DNA of 64,000 nt from CAZGAQ01 sp964523405 (lineage in GTDB: Bacteria; Planctomycetota; Phycisphaerae; UBA1845; Fen-1342): positions 11,060 to 75,059 of the forward strand of contig CAZGAQ010000026.1 in assembly GCA_964523405.1 (NCBI GenBank). Reading direction: 5' to 3'. The position numbers were made by a program, and so were the translations under genes. Below the pieces are notes generated by a model. The model saw nothing but the letters and a program-made list of their open reading frames with translations. It was not told the DNA's origin and ran no database searches. Below, piece after piece: positions 40,550-49,148 of this stretch (position 1 is the first letter of the stretch; each line of letters begins with the position of its first letter).

Positions 40550-42759
40550 TGACCAACCTCACGTTCGATCATCTGGGGTATCTGAACCTGCTGTGGGTGG
40601 TGGCGGGGGTGGTGCTCCTGGGAGTGTATGGGGTGTGGCAGCGGCGGCGGGCGCTGCGGCGGTTCGCGGATGCGGCGCTGTTGCCGAAGTTGGCGCCGCC
40701 GGCGGGGTGGCTACGGCCGGTGACGCGCCTGGCGCTCGTGGCGGGGAGTCTGGCGGCGCTCGTGGCGGCGCTCATCGGGCCACGGTGGGGGGAAGCGACC
40801 CAGAAGATGGTGCGGCGGAACATGGACGTGCTGGTGCTGCTCGATGTGTCGCGGTCGATGCTGGCGCGGGACATAGCGCCGAGCCGCCTGGAGCGGGCCA
40901 AGGTGGCAATTCGCGATGATCTGCTGCCGGCGCTCGGGGGCGACCGGATCGGACTGATCGCTTTCGCGGGCAAGCCGTCGGTGGTGTGTCCCCTGACGAC
41001 GGACTACGGGTTCTTCCGGCTGGCGCTGGCCGACGTGACGACGAATAGCGCTCCGGTGGGCGGGACGCTGATCGGCGACGCGATTCGCAAGGCGGGCGAG
41101 CTGTTCAAGAAGGAGATCGACTCGCATAAGGTCATCCTGCTGATCACCGACGGCGAGGATCAGGAGAGCCTGCCGGTCGAGGCGGCGGCGGCGGTGTGGG
41201 AAGAACAGAGGATTCCGATCATTGCGCTCGCGCTGGGAGACCCGGAGCAGGGGGCGCGGATTCCGCTGGTGGGAGAGAAGAGCGCGAAGTACCTGGAGTA
41301 CGCCGGCAGGGAAGTCTGGTCGAAAGCCAATTTCGCGGAGCTGGAGCGGGTGGCAAAGGTATCCAGCAGCGGACGGTTCATCGCGGTGGGGACGAGCAAC
41401 TTCGACCTGGGCGACATCTTCACGCGCGTGGCGCGGCTGGTGCGGGCAGAGACAGAGTCCGAGGAGCACAGCGTACAGCAGCCGTCGCGGTTTCACCCGT
41501 TTGCGGTTCTGGCACTGGTGCTCGTGCTGATCGAGTCATTCATTCGGGATGGTGTGCGGGCGGCGCCACGAGGTGGCGCGCGGGCCAGGAATGGGGCTGC
41601 AGCCAACGGGGCACCCGCGGCCGATGCGGCGCGCGGAGGCCGCGGGCGGGCGCGTGCGACCGCGGCGGTGGCGCTGTTGCTGGCCGGAGTGCTGGCGGCG
41701 CGGGCGGATTCGCCGCGGGAGCTGATCGCGAAGGGTAACGACCGGTATGCGGCCGGTAAGTACGCGGAAGCGCTGGAAGCGTACGAGCAAGCGGCGGCGC
41801 TGCCGGGTGCGGGGAGCCTGGGCGAGCTTCTGCATAACCAGGCGGCGGCGCAATTCCGACTGGGGAAGATCGACGATGCGCGGGAGTTGTGGACGCGGGC
41901 AAAGTCCCTGGGGGATGGCAAGTTCGAGGCGCAAACGCGCTACAACCTGGGCAATTGCGACTACGCCGAGGCACTGGAGGGGGCGGTGCAGGACCCGCAG
42001 GCGGCCCTGGAGAAGCTGGGACAGGCGGCGGAGCAGTACCGGGCGGCACTGCAACTGGATTCGAATCTGCAGCCGGCGCGCGTGAACCTGGAGTTGCTGC
42101 ACCTGCTGAAGAAGCAGATTGAGCAGCAGATGCAGCAGAATCCGCAGAGTCAGCCGTCGTCGCAGCCCAGCCAGAAGCAGGACAAGAAGGACCAGCAGAA
42201 GGACCCGAACCAGCCGCGCGATCCGAATCAACCGCGCGACCCCAACCAGCCTCAGGATCCCAATCAGCAACGCGATCCCAACCAGCCGCAGGACCCGAAT
42301 CAACCGCGCGATCCCAATCAACAGCAGGATCCGAATCAGGCGCGCGATCCCAATCAGCCGCAGGACCCCAACCAACAGCAACAACAGCAGCAACCGCAGG
42401 ACGAGCAACAGAAGAACGAGCAACAGAAGAACGAGCAGCAGCAACCCGAGCAGGAAACCCCCGGCGAACCCAATGAGGCGCAGCGGCTGCCAGATCCGAA
42501 TCAGTCGCAGGCCGCGCCTGAGCCCAACGAAAATGCGGCGCCGGAGCCGAACAGTGCGCAGCAATCTCAGCCGCAGCCGGCGGCGGAGTCGCAGCCCACG
42601 GACCCGAACCAGAACCGGCAGCCGGCCGTGCCGATCCAGATGACGCCGGCGCAGGCGGAGCGGCTGCTGCAGAAGATTCGCGATGCGGAGAGGGCGCGGC
42701 GCGAGCAACTCGCGCGGCAGCGGGCGTCAAAGCAGAAGCCGGTGGAAAGGGATTGGTAG
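40549..42759 (+). CDS. BatB-BatC fusion: VWA domain, TPRs and DPNQ-repeat tail
   Basis: A 736-residue protein. BatB part: a membrane helix at ~12-30, another at ~58-78, VWA MIDAS VLVLLDVSRSMLARD (Asp99-Ser103), KVILLITDGEDQ, and a helix at ~315-335. A second signal-like helix (TAAVALLLAGVLAARA) then starts the BatC part: TPRs (~400-520, LIAKGNDRYAAGKYAEALEA), followed by ten DPNQ six-residue repeats and a Gln/Pro/Asn-rich stretch, ending in a basic helix. BatB and BatC are separate genes elsewhere, so this is a fusion. The BatC part is probably periplasmic. It is the last gene of the operon. Confidence 0.85.
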   Translation: MTNLTFDHLGYLNLLWVVAGVVLLGVYGVWQRRRALRRFADAALLPKLAPPAGWLRPVTRLALVAGSLAALVAALIGPRWGEATQKMVRRNMDVLVLLDVSRSMLARDIAPSRLERAKVAIRDDLLPALGGDRIGLIAFAGKPSVVCPLTTDYGFFRLALADVTTNSAPVGGTLIGDAIRKAGELFKKEIDSHKVILLITDGEDQESLPVEAAAAVWEEQRIPIIALALGDPEQGARIPLVGEKSAKYLEYAGREVWSKANFAELERVAKVSSSGRFIAVGTSNFDLGDIFTRVARLVRAETESEEHSVQQPSRFHPFAVLALVLVLIESFIRDGVRAAPRGGARARNGAAANGAPAADAARGGRGRARATAAVALLLAGVLAARADSPRELIAKGNDRYAAGKYAEALEAYEQAAALPGAGSLGELLHNQAAAQFRLGKIDDARELWTRAKSLGDGKFEAQTRYNLGNCDYAEALEGAVQDPQAALEKLGQAAEQYRAALQLDSNLQPARVNLELLHLLKKQIEQQMQQNPQSQPSSQPSQKQDKKDQQKDPNQPRDPNQPRDPNQPQDPNQQRDPNQPQDPNQPRDPNQQQDPNQARDPNQPQDPNQQQQQQQPQDEQQKNEQQKNEQQQPEQETPGEPNEAQRLPDPNQSQAAPEPNENAAPEPNSAQQSQPQPAAESQPTDPNQNRQPAVPIQMTPAQAERLLQKIRDAERARREQLARQRASKQKPVERDW
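42202..42381 (+). repeat. Ten 18-bp tandem repeats encoding DPNQPR/DPNQPQ
   Basis: Ten units of 18 bases encode DPNQ plus two variable residues (PR, PQ, QR, AR or QQ), in frame within the BatB-BatC fusion gene. Codons vary between copies, so the repeat is older than a recent slippage event. A low-complexity Gln/Pro/Glu region follows to about 42640. Confidence 0.9.
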
Positions 42760-42978
42760 CGGCAGGGGTACCGTGGCCGGCGACGCATCGCGGGTTGGGG
42801 GGAGCGCGGCTCGGCGGGGGGCGCGCTGGGGCCGAAAGCAGATTCCCCAGTCGGTACCATCGTGCGGATTGACGGCGCCGCCGTGCGGCTGGCAGATGTC
42901 GATGGCGCGAAGGGGCTATGCTCGCCCCAGGAGGACGGGCGCGAGCGACACGCAGGGCCGGCGCGTGTCGGCCCGGCG

Positions 42979-45900
42979 TCAGTCCAGCCCCGCCGTGGGG
43001 GATTCGCCGAGGATTTCGGCCAGGCGCTGGCGCTCGTCGCGGCGCCAGGGATTGCGGGCGATCATGGCGAAGCTGACGACCCAGGCCGCGGCGCCGGCCA
43101 GGACCGCGGCAAGGATTGCCGGACGCAGGCGCGGCTGGGACACGGTGCTGGTCTGCGCAGGTCCGAGCTCTACGCGATCCGGCTGCGGGCCGTGGCGGCG
43201 GGCGTCGGCGAGCTTGGCCTCCAGCGCTTGAATCTGCGTCTGCAGCTGGGCAATCTCCGCGTCGTCCTGCTCGAGGCGCCCGGCCAGTTGCTCGCGCCGA
43301 CGTAGGGCCGTATCCAGTTCACGCACGCTCCGCAGAGCCGCGGTCAACTGGGCCGTGAGTTCCTCCCGCCGCTGCTCCAGCCGAAGGACTTCCTGGCGGA
43401 CCGTGTCAACCTGGGCGGTGTGCTGTTCGCGCGAACTACGGTCCGCCTCCATCTGCAGGCGGCCGGTGACGAGGTCACGGCGCTGCGTGAGCCGTGTGCG
43501 CAGGCCGCGAATCTGGCGATCATGCGCGTCGAGTTCCACATTGCCGGCTGGGGCGACCTTGGCGACAGCCTGAGCGAGGGACTCGACGGTGGTCTTCAGG
43601 CCGACGTGATCGCTGCGCAGCACCGCTGCGACGACGACGGCCCGCGTGCCACCACTACCCTCGCCGCCCAGTCCGTCCACCCGCTGACCAAGCTGCTCGA
43701 CTAGGGTGGTCAGGCCGTCGGTGACCTGTCGGGAAACGGTGGCCGCCTCACTCTGGCGGCGCACCAGATCGACGACGCTCAGCTCGACCGCCTCTGTGGA
43801 GAGGTCAAGGCCTTGCACGGCCTCGACGAGTGCCCGCCATTCCTGAGCGAACGTACCCACGCGTTCCTGGGCGTGTTTCAGGTCCGCGGCGCAGCTTTCA
43901 AGCGTCGCGACCAGCTCCGTCGGGGGCGTGAGCTTGCGCTGCTCGGCCACGGAGTCGGCAAACTGCGTCAGCGCCTTGCGGACGTCATTCTGCGTATCGG
44001 TGGCCAGCAGCAGACCGACCAGCAGTTCGGTGCGATAGGCGGCTGCGGCCGTCTCGAGCTGCTTGTGATCTTCCTGAAAAACCGCATCTTCGCGCAGGGC
44101 GCCGGCGACGGTGGCGGGATCCACCGTGCCAGGTGGCAGTTGGGCGGCGAGCAGGACGGCGAGGTGGGAGCGCTGCTCGGACAAGCCGGTGCTGGTGGCG
44201 CCGAGCTCCCGCTCCAGATCGTTGACGGCGGCGAGCTGGCGGGTGCGTTCGGCGGGATCGCTGGCCGTGCTCAGGGCGGTCTCGTCCGCGACGCGCTGCT
44301 GACGCCGCTGGGCCAATGCGGTCTCCAACTCGTCGCGCCAGGCCAGGAAGTCCTGGTACGCAGGCGGCAAGCGGAGGTCGGCCTGGACACCGTTGATGCG
44401 GTGGGCATAGACCTCCGCGGCGGTGCGGGCCAGTTCGATGGCGCGCGCGCGGTCAAGGTCGGTGACCGCGAGCTGCAGGGTCAGTGGTGCGACGCCGGGG
44501 GTCACGAGGACTTGCCGGGTGGCGCAGGCCTGGCGCCAGTGCGGAGCCAGTGCCCCGCTCGACTCGTCGCCCAGGAGCTGGGGATCGAGGAGCAGGCGGC
44601 TGTGTTCGGCCAGGATGTCCGCGGCCCAATCCGCAGGGACCGGGGTGTCGGCGGCCGCAGGGCCAGCGGGTGCCGACGTTGTTTCCGGAGCCGGCGGCGC
44701 GCTGCGGATCTGGACGGGGATGGTCGTCTGGTAGCGCGGTGGGTGCAGGTTCAGCCAGCCGGCGCCGACCACCACGGCGACAGCCAGCGCCAGGCCGGTA
44801 CTGCGGGCCCACCACAGCCGCGGGGCGGCGACGAGGAGACGCTCCGCCTGCGTGAGGCGCGCGGCGCGCTCGATCAGGAGCCTGCGCGCTTCGGCATGGT
44901 CGCGGTCGCGCTGCGCGCGCACGCCGTCGAATTCCTGCTCGGCCTTCTCCAGTGCCGCGGTAGAGCGCTGTACCTCCTGACGCTCGACCTCCAGGGCGAG
45001 GGCGGCCTGGCGGCTCTCGCCGTCGCGTATCTCGGTCTGCTCACGGAGGGCGTGTACGTCCGCCAGGGCGCGGCGGGCGGCCTCGTCCTGTTCCGCGGCC
45101 CGGCGCTGGAGGTCGTCAACGGCGGCCTGCCGTGCGACCAGGTCGGCTTCCAGGGCCTGCAGGCGCTGTCGCTCCGCCTCCAACCCGGCCGCCTGCTGGT
45201 GAAGCTGCTGCTCCCGCTGCGCCAGCGCGGCCGCGCGCTGGCTCGTGTCCGTGCGCTCCGCCTGCAGGTTGCGGCGCCGCGCTTCGAGCTCGTCGACTTG
45301 ACGCACCAGCTCCTGGCGCTGTTCGCGTGCGGCGTGCCAGCGCCGATCCAGTTCGCGCTGCCGGTCGACCAGGGCACTGCGCTGCGCATCCACGTCTCCC
45401 GCGGCCGAGCGCAGGCGCTGACGCTCCTCGGCGAGGCGGGCCTGCTCGGCTACCAGTTCCCCGGTCTGCTGGCTGAGCGCGGCCACGCGGGCGGCCTCCT
45501 CGGTGAGGCGGCGTTCGATCTCCTGCCGGTGCGCCTGGGCAGACTGCTCGGAGTCACCGACCCGTGCGAGGCGCGCCTGCAGGTCGGCCTCCTGCTGCTG
45601 CAGCTCGGCGCGCTGGCGTGCGATCTGATTGCGCGCGAGTTGCATGCGCCGGCCGAGCTCAGTCTCCTGCTGCCGCACGGTGCCGATGCGGCGACGCAGG
45701 GCGGCACGTTCCGTCTGGAACCGCTTCCGGAGGACCTGGACGCGGCGATCCACATCCGCCGCGTAACGCACCACCTCGGCGTGCTCGGTGGCCAGGCGCT
45801 GCTCGCGTTGCTCGAGCTCGTTAGCGAGCGCATTCAATTGAGCCCGACGGGCCGTGAGGGCGGCGGTCTGGGCGTTGAGAGCGGCCGTGCGCTGCACCAG

Positions 45901-46209
45901 TTGCTGCTGGACCTGCTGCACTTCGGCCCGCGCGGCGCGGCGGGCGGCCTGTTCCAGGCGGCGGTATTCCTCGTCGAACTCCTCTTCCCGGCGGCGCAGG
46001 TCGATTTCGTGCGCGGAGATGTGGGCCAATTCCTGGCGCAGTTCCTGCACGATGTTGTCCACCGCAGCCGTCTTGGGACGGGTGGCGGCGGGCGGGGGTG
46101 GGTCTGGATCGCGCGGGGGCGGCGTGCTGGGCGCAGCTCCGGAAGCACTCTGGTCGCCGGGGTGTGGCGCGGGTCGACGTGCGGGTTTGTCGTCCGCTGG
46201 GCTGGTCAT
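42979..46209 (-). CDS. Large coiled-coil membrane protein with Wzz-like periplasmic region
   Basis: A 1076-residue protein. After a Pro-rich lead (1-50), residues ~50-455 form a continuous cytoplasmic coiled coil rich in Arg, Gln, Glu and Ala. A membrane helix lies at ~463-483 (TGLALAVAVVVGAGWL). Next is a stretch like the polysaccharide chain-length (Wzz) domain: PPRYQTTIPVQI, then LQLAVTDLDRARAIELARTA. More coiled coil follows, and a second helix at ~1025-1047 (AILAAVLAGAAAWVVSF) before a short basic tail. The two helices around a periplasmic coiled coil match Wzz topology; the giant cytoplasmic coiled coil does not. It has no kinase domain. The function is unproven. Confidence 0.65.
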   Translation of the reverse strand: MTSPADDKPARRPAPHPGDQSASGAAPSTPPPRDPDPPPPAATRPKTAAVDNIVQELRQELAHISAHEIDLRRREEEFDEEYRRLEQAARRAARAEVQQVQQQLVQRTAALNAQTAALTARRAQLNALANELEQREQRLATEHAEVVRYAADVDRRVQVLRKRFQTERAALRRRIGTVRQQETELGRRMQLARNQIARQRAELQQQEADLQARLARVGDSEQSAQAHRQEIERRLTEEAARVAALSQQTGELVAEQARLAEERQRLRSAAGDVDAQRSALVDRQRELDRRWHAAREQRQELVRQVDELEARRRNLQAERTDTSQRAAALAQREQQLHQQAAGLEAERQRLQALEADLVARQAAVDDLQRRAAEQDEAARRALADVHALREQTEIRDGESRQAALALEVERQEVQRSTAALEKAEQEFDGVRAQRDRDHAEARRLLIERAARLTQAERLLVAAPRLWWARSTGLALAVAVVVGAGWLNLHPPRYQTTIPVQIRSAPPAPETTSAPAGPAAADTPVPADWAADILAEHSRLLLDPQLLGDESSGALAPHWRQACATRQVLVTPGVAPLTLQLAVTDLDRARAIELARTAAEVYAHRINGVQADLRLPPAYQDFLAWRDELETALAQRRQQRVADETALSTASDPAERTRQLAAVNDLERELGATSTGLSEQRSHLAVLLAAQLPPGTVDPATVAGALREDAVFQEDHKQLETAAAAYRTELLVGLLLATDTQNDVRKALTQFADSVAEQRKLTPPTELVATLESCAADLKHAQERVGTFAQEWRALVEAVQGLDLSTEAVELSVVDLVRRQSEAATVSRQVTDGLTTLVEQLGQRVDGLGGEGSGGTRAVVVAAVLRSDHVGLKTTVESLAQAVAKVAPAGNVELDAHDRQIRGLRTRLTQRRDLVTGRLQMEADRSSREQHTAQVDTVRQEVLRLEQRREELTAQLTAALRSVRELDTALRRREQLAGRLEQDDAEIAQLQTQIQALEAKLADARRHGPQPDRVELGPAQTSTVSQPRLRPAILAAVLAGAAAWVVSFAMIARNPWRRDERQRLAEILGESPTAGLD

Positions 46210-46424
46210 TGGGTCTCGCGTGCGGGGCGCGGCGCGGGCAACGAAAGCCGACCGCCGCGACTCCTTACCTCATCGGTCTGCCGGCCTGGTCACCTCGAAC
46301 GGGCCGGCGGCCACGGGCCCGGTTGGGCGGGCATGGCGCGGAAAGCGCCATTCTAGCGAGGCCCGCGGCTGAGGGGCAGACGAAACTGCGCGGGTTTGGC
46401 ACGGAGCGGAAACCGCGCCGGGCG

Positions 46425-47171
46425 TCAGGCCTGCGCCGCCCGGGAGAGCTGGTTGATGGTCGCCCGCAGGTCCTTGGGCAGCGGGGCTTCGACCGTCACG
46501 CGGGCGCTGGTGGTCGGGTGGGTGAAGGTGAGCCGCGCCGCATGCAGGGTGAGGCGGTCGATCAACGGCCGCTCGTCGCGCCGCTTGCTGGGCCGATAAC
46601 CCGCCTTGAAGCGCGACAATAGCACAAACTGGCCGCCGCCGTAGAGGGGGTCGACGGTCAAGGGGTGGCCAATGGCGGCCAAGTGCGCGCGGATCTGGTG
46701 CAGGCGCCCGGTGAGCGGGCGGCATTCGAGGAGGGTGTTGCCGGCGAGGCGCTGGACGATGCGATACTGCGTGATGGCTTCCTTGGCACGGCCGATGCGC
46801 GCGGGAATGACGCGCTGGCCGCGACGGTCGGGGGCGAGGGGGATGTCGATTTCGCCATCTGCCTCGACGTAGCCGGTAACGAGGGCGAGGTAGACCTTTG
46901 CGACGCTCCGGTCGGCAAACTGCCGCACGAGGCTTTGCTGCGCGTGGAGGGTGCGCGCGTAAAGCTGGACGCCGCTGGCGTCGGCGTCGAGGCGGTGGAC
47001 GATGCGGATGGCTGGATTGTCCGCGAGCTCGCGGCGGTCGCGCAGCCACGCGGGGGCGTCCGGGTCTTCGCCACGGCCCGGGGCGGAGAGGAGCCCCGGG
47101 GGCTTGTCGATGACGACCAGGTCCGGATCGAGGAGCAGTAGCGGCAGCTCCGCGGGGCGGGGCAGTTTTAC
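46425..47171 (-). CDS. RluA-family pseudouridine synthase (start codon not evident)
   Basis: About 248 residues from the codon after the cdaA-ybbR stop to the TGA. Family marks are VVIDKPPGLLSAPGRGED, the catalytic HRLDADASGVQLYAR (its first Asp is the nucleophile), VAKVYLALVTG and LTGRLHQIRAHLAAIGHPL. The enzyme isomerises uridine in 23S rRNA or tRNA; an N-terminal S4 domain is lacking. The odd point is the start: the conserved N-terminus (VKLPRPAELPLLLLDPDLVV) has no in-frame ATG, GTG or TTG near it. The first in-frame ATG upstream (47405) would add ~78 Arg/Gly-rich residues inside the upstream gene. The true start may be a rare codon. Confidence 0.85.
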   Translation of the reverse strand, partial: VKLPRPAELPLLLLDPDLVVIDKPPGLLSAPGRGEDPDAPAWLRDRRELADNPAIRIVHRLDADASGVQLYARTLHAQQSLVRQFADRSVAKVYLALVTGYVEADGEIDIPLAPDRRGQRVIPARIGRAKEAITQYRIVQRLAGNTLLECRPLTGRLHQIRAHLAAIGHPLTVDPLYGGGQFVLLSRFKAGYRPSKRRDERPLIDRLTLHAARLTFTHPTTSARVTVEAPLPKDLRATINQLSRAAQA

Positions 47172-49042
47172 GGTGTCGCGCTGGCGCCCGTGCGCGGGAC
47201 AAACTTCACCCGCACGGTCCGCGGCTTGTCGTTCGTCACCGTCACGCCCTCCGGTGGAATAATCGTCACTTCCGCCAGCCGCAGCGGCGCCTCCCCGGTC
47301 GGCGGAATCATGTCGCTCGTGATGTGCACGAACGCGCCGATGTCCGTCGGCCGCAGGCCCGCGAGCTGCGCTTCCTTCCCCGCTACATCCACGTCGATGC
47401 GCCATTCGTTGTCTTCCACTTTCTCCACGTCGTAGCGTTCGGCGACCTCCGGACTGAGGAAGGCGTGGACGACGACGTTGCGGATCAACTGGTGCTGTCC
47501 GGTCACGGCGCGAACCGTCACGCTGACGCGGTCGGGCTTCGCGCGGACAACCCCCACTGTGCCGATCTGCTTGGCGAGGCCCACCTCGTCGAAGGTGCGC
47601 GAGCTGCCCGGCTCCAGCCCGCGCAGCCGCTCGTCGCCCAGCGGGGCTCGGATGGCGAGTTGGGACTCCGCCGGCAGTTCCGCGAGTTGGCGCGTCCGCA
47701 CCCGGACCTCCACGGTGGCGGGCTCGATGCGCTCCACTTCCAAGGGCACCTTTTCGCCCGTGACCTGGACCGGGACCTGGCGCGACACGAGTTTGTCGAC
47801 GCGGAGTCGCAGATTCTCGGTCAAGCTGGTCTGCTCCACCGCGAGGCCGGTCTTCTGGATTTCCCGCAGCCGGCCGATCGCGGCCGAGACGACGTCGGGG
47901 CCGACGACCTGTTCGCCGGCCAGGGCGTACAGCGGCGGCAGGACCCACGTCGCGGTCAGCGGTCGCCCGCCGGTGGTCTGCGTGAGCTGGTCGATCGCGC
48001 GGGCCGGGCCGCGCAGGCGCGCGCTGAAGAGGATCGCCTGCGGCTCGGACACGTTGGCCAGGCGGGTCTGGGGCTCGATGATGTCGACGATGTAGGCGGG
48101 ATCGTCGTGCCGGATATTGAGCTCGATTTCGATGCTGCGGTCCACCAGGGTGGCCTGGTCGGCCAGGTACCAGATCAGCAAAGTCAGCGGTACGACCATC
48201 AGGGGGCGGCGGAGCTGCTGCCAGGCGACGCGCTGCGAGCGAGCGGGCGCGGGGGCGGTACCGGCGGCGCGGCGACGCGTCAAACGCAGCTCCAGCTCGG
48301 CCGTGAGGTCATCGAGCGTGAGGTAGCGGGTCAGCTTGCCGTTGTCCGCCAGTGAGATGACGCCGGTCTCTTCGGAAACGACGAGGACCAGCGCATCGGT
48401 CTCGTAGCTCATACCGACGGCGGCCAGGTGGCGGCTGCCGAGGGCAGCGTCGATTTCGTCGCTGTCGGGTGAGGGGAACTGGCAGTTGGCGGCGACGACC
48501 TGAGTGCCGCGGATGATGACGCCGAGATCGTGCAGGGGCGAGTTGGGGAAGAAGATCGTATTGAGCAGGTTGGCCGAGACCTCGGCGTTGATCATGGTGC
48601 CGTTTTCGGCCCAGCCGGTCAGGTCCACGTCGCGCTGAATGGCGACCAGGGCGCCGTAGCGATTGCGCGACAGGAAACCAGCGGCCTTGACCAGGGCCGT
48701 CACGAGCTGCGATTGCGGACGCTGCTGACGGCGCAGTTGCACGTCGCCCAGGCGAATGACCGCGCGGCGCAGCTCGGGCTGAAACACGACCAGGGCGATC
48801 AACGACAGCGAGATCAGCACGTAGCGGTACAGCAGCTCCAAACGCTGCCAGCCGAAGACGCGCACGACCACCGTAGCCACAATCAGGATGACGAGGACGC
48901 CGCGCAGCGGGCGCGTGCCGCGCGTGCCCTGCAGAACGCTCATGGACCAGTTGATACACAGTCCGATGAGCAGCAGCTCGACGATGATGGCGGCCCAGTC
49001 GTCGCCAATCCGGGACAGGAGGATCGTCAGCGTGTCGTTCAT
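47168..49042 (-). CDS. cdaA: Diadenylate cyclase (CdaA-like) fused to YbbR/CdaR-like repeats
   Basis: A 624-residue fusion. Residues 1-90 hold three membrane helices typical of CdaA; the DisA_N cyclase domain follows (~95-245), then a helix (~280-297) and YbbR-type repeats to the end. CdaA makes cyclic di-AMP; CdaR (YbbR) regulates it and is normally a separate protein. The active-site motifs are altered: the usual HDGA is HDLG (171-174) and RHR is RHL (204-206), while VVSEETGVIS is intact. Activity is thus uncertain. A TATACT box (49057-49052) lies nine bases before the ATG, which would give an almost leaderless mRNA. The stop overlaps the rluA-like gene. Confidence 0.9.
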   Translation of the reverse strand: MNDTLTILLSRIGDDWAAIIVELLLIGLCINWSMSVLQGTRGTRPLRGVLVILIVATVVVRVFGWQRLELLYRYVLISLSLIALVVFQPELRRAVIRLGDVQLRRQQRPQSQLVTALVKAAGFLSRNRYGALVAIQRDVDLTGWAENGTMINAEVSANLLNTIFFPNSPLHDLGVIIRGTQVVAANCQFPSPDSDEIDAALGSRHLAAVGMSYETDALVLVVSEETGVISLADNGKLTRYLTLDDLTAELELRLTRRRAAGTAPAPARSQRVAWQQLRRPLMVVPLTLLIWYLADQATLVDRSIEIELNIRHDDPAYIVDIIEPQTRLANVSEPQAILFSARLRGPARAIDQLTQTTGGRPLTATWVLPPLYALAGEQVVGPDVVSAAIGRLREIQKTGLAVEQTSLTENLRLRVDKLVSRQVPVQVTGEKVPLEVERIEPATVEVRVRTRQLAELPAESQLAIRAPLGDERLRGLEPGSSRTFDEVGLAKQIGTVGVVRAKPDRVSVTVRAVTGQHQLIRNVVVHAFLSPEVAERYDVEKVEDNEWRIDVDVAGKEAQLAGLRPTDIGAFVHITSDMIPPTGEAPLRLAEVTIIPPEGVTVTNDKPRTVRVKFVPRTGASATP

Positions 49043-49148
49043 TGTCCGCACAGTATAGAATGGCGTCCGGCCGGGCTCCACCCGGGAATGTGGGTTCGCC
49101 GCCCGGTCGGAGTCGGGCGGCGCGGACCGGCTGGCCGAGGGCCGGAGC

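Noticed and set aside
42202..42381. CRISPR array from the regular 18-bp repeats
   Set aside because: The repeats are contiguous, in frame, with no spacers, and encode a hydrophilic protein tail.
42862..43305. Short plus-strand open frame starting MRIDGAAVRLADVDGAK
   Set aside because: It runs into the opposite-strand coiled-coil gene, has no family similarity that I recognise and no good ribosome-binding site.
43813..46356. An 847-codon plus-strand open frame opposite the coiled-coil gene
   Set aside because: It mirrors the Gln/Arg-rich coiled-coil gene codon for codon. The minus-strand product has membrane helices and coherent domains; this one has none and no ribosome-binding site.
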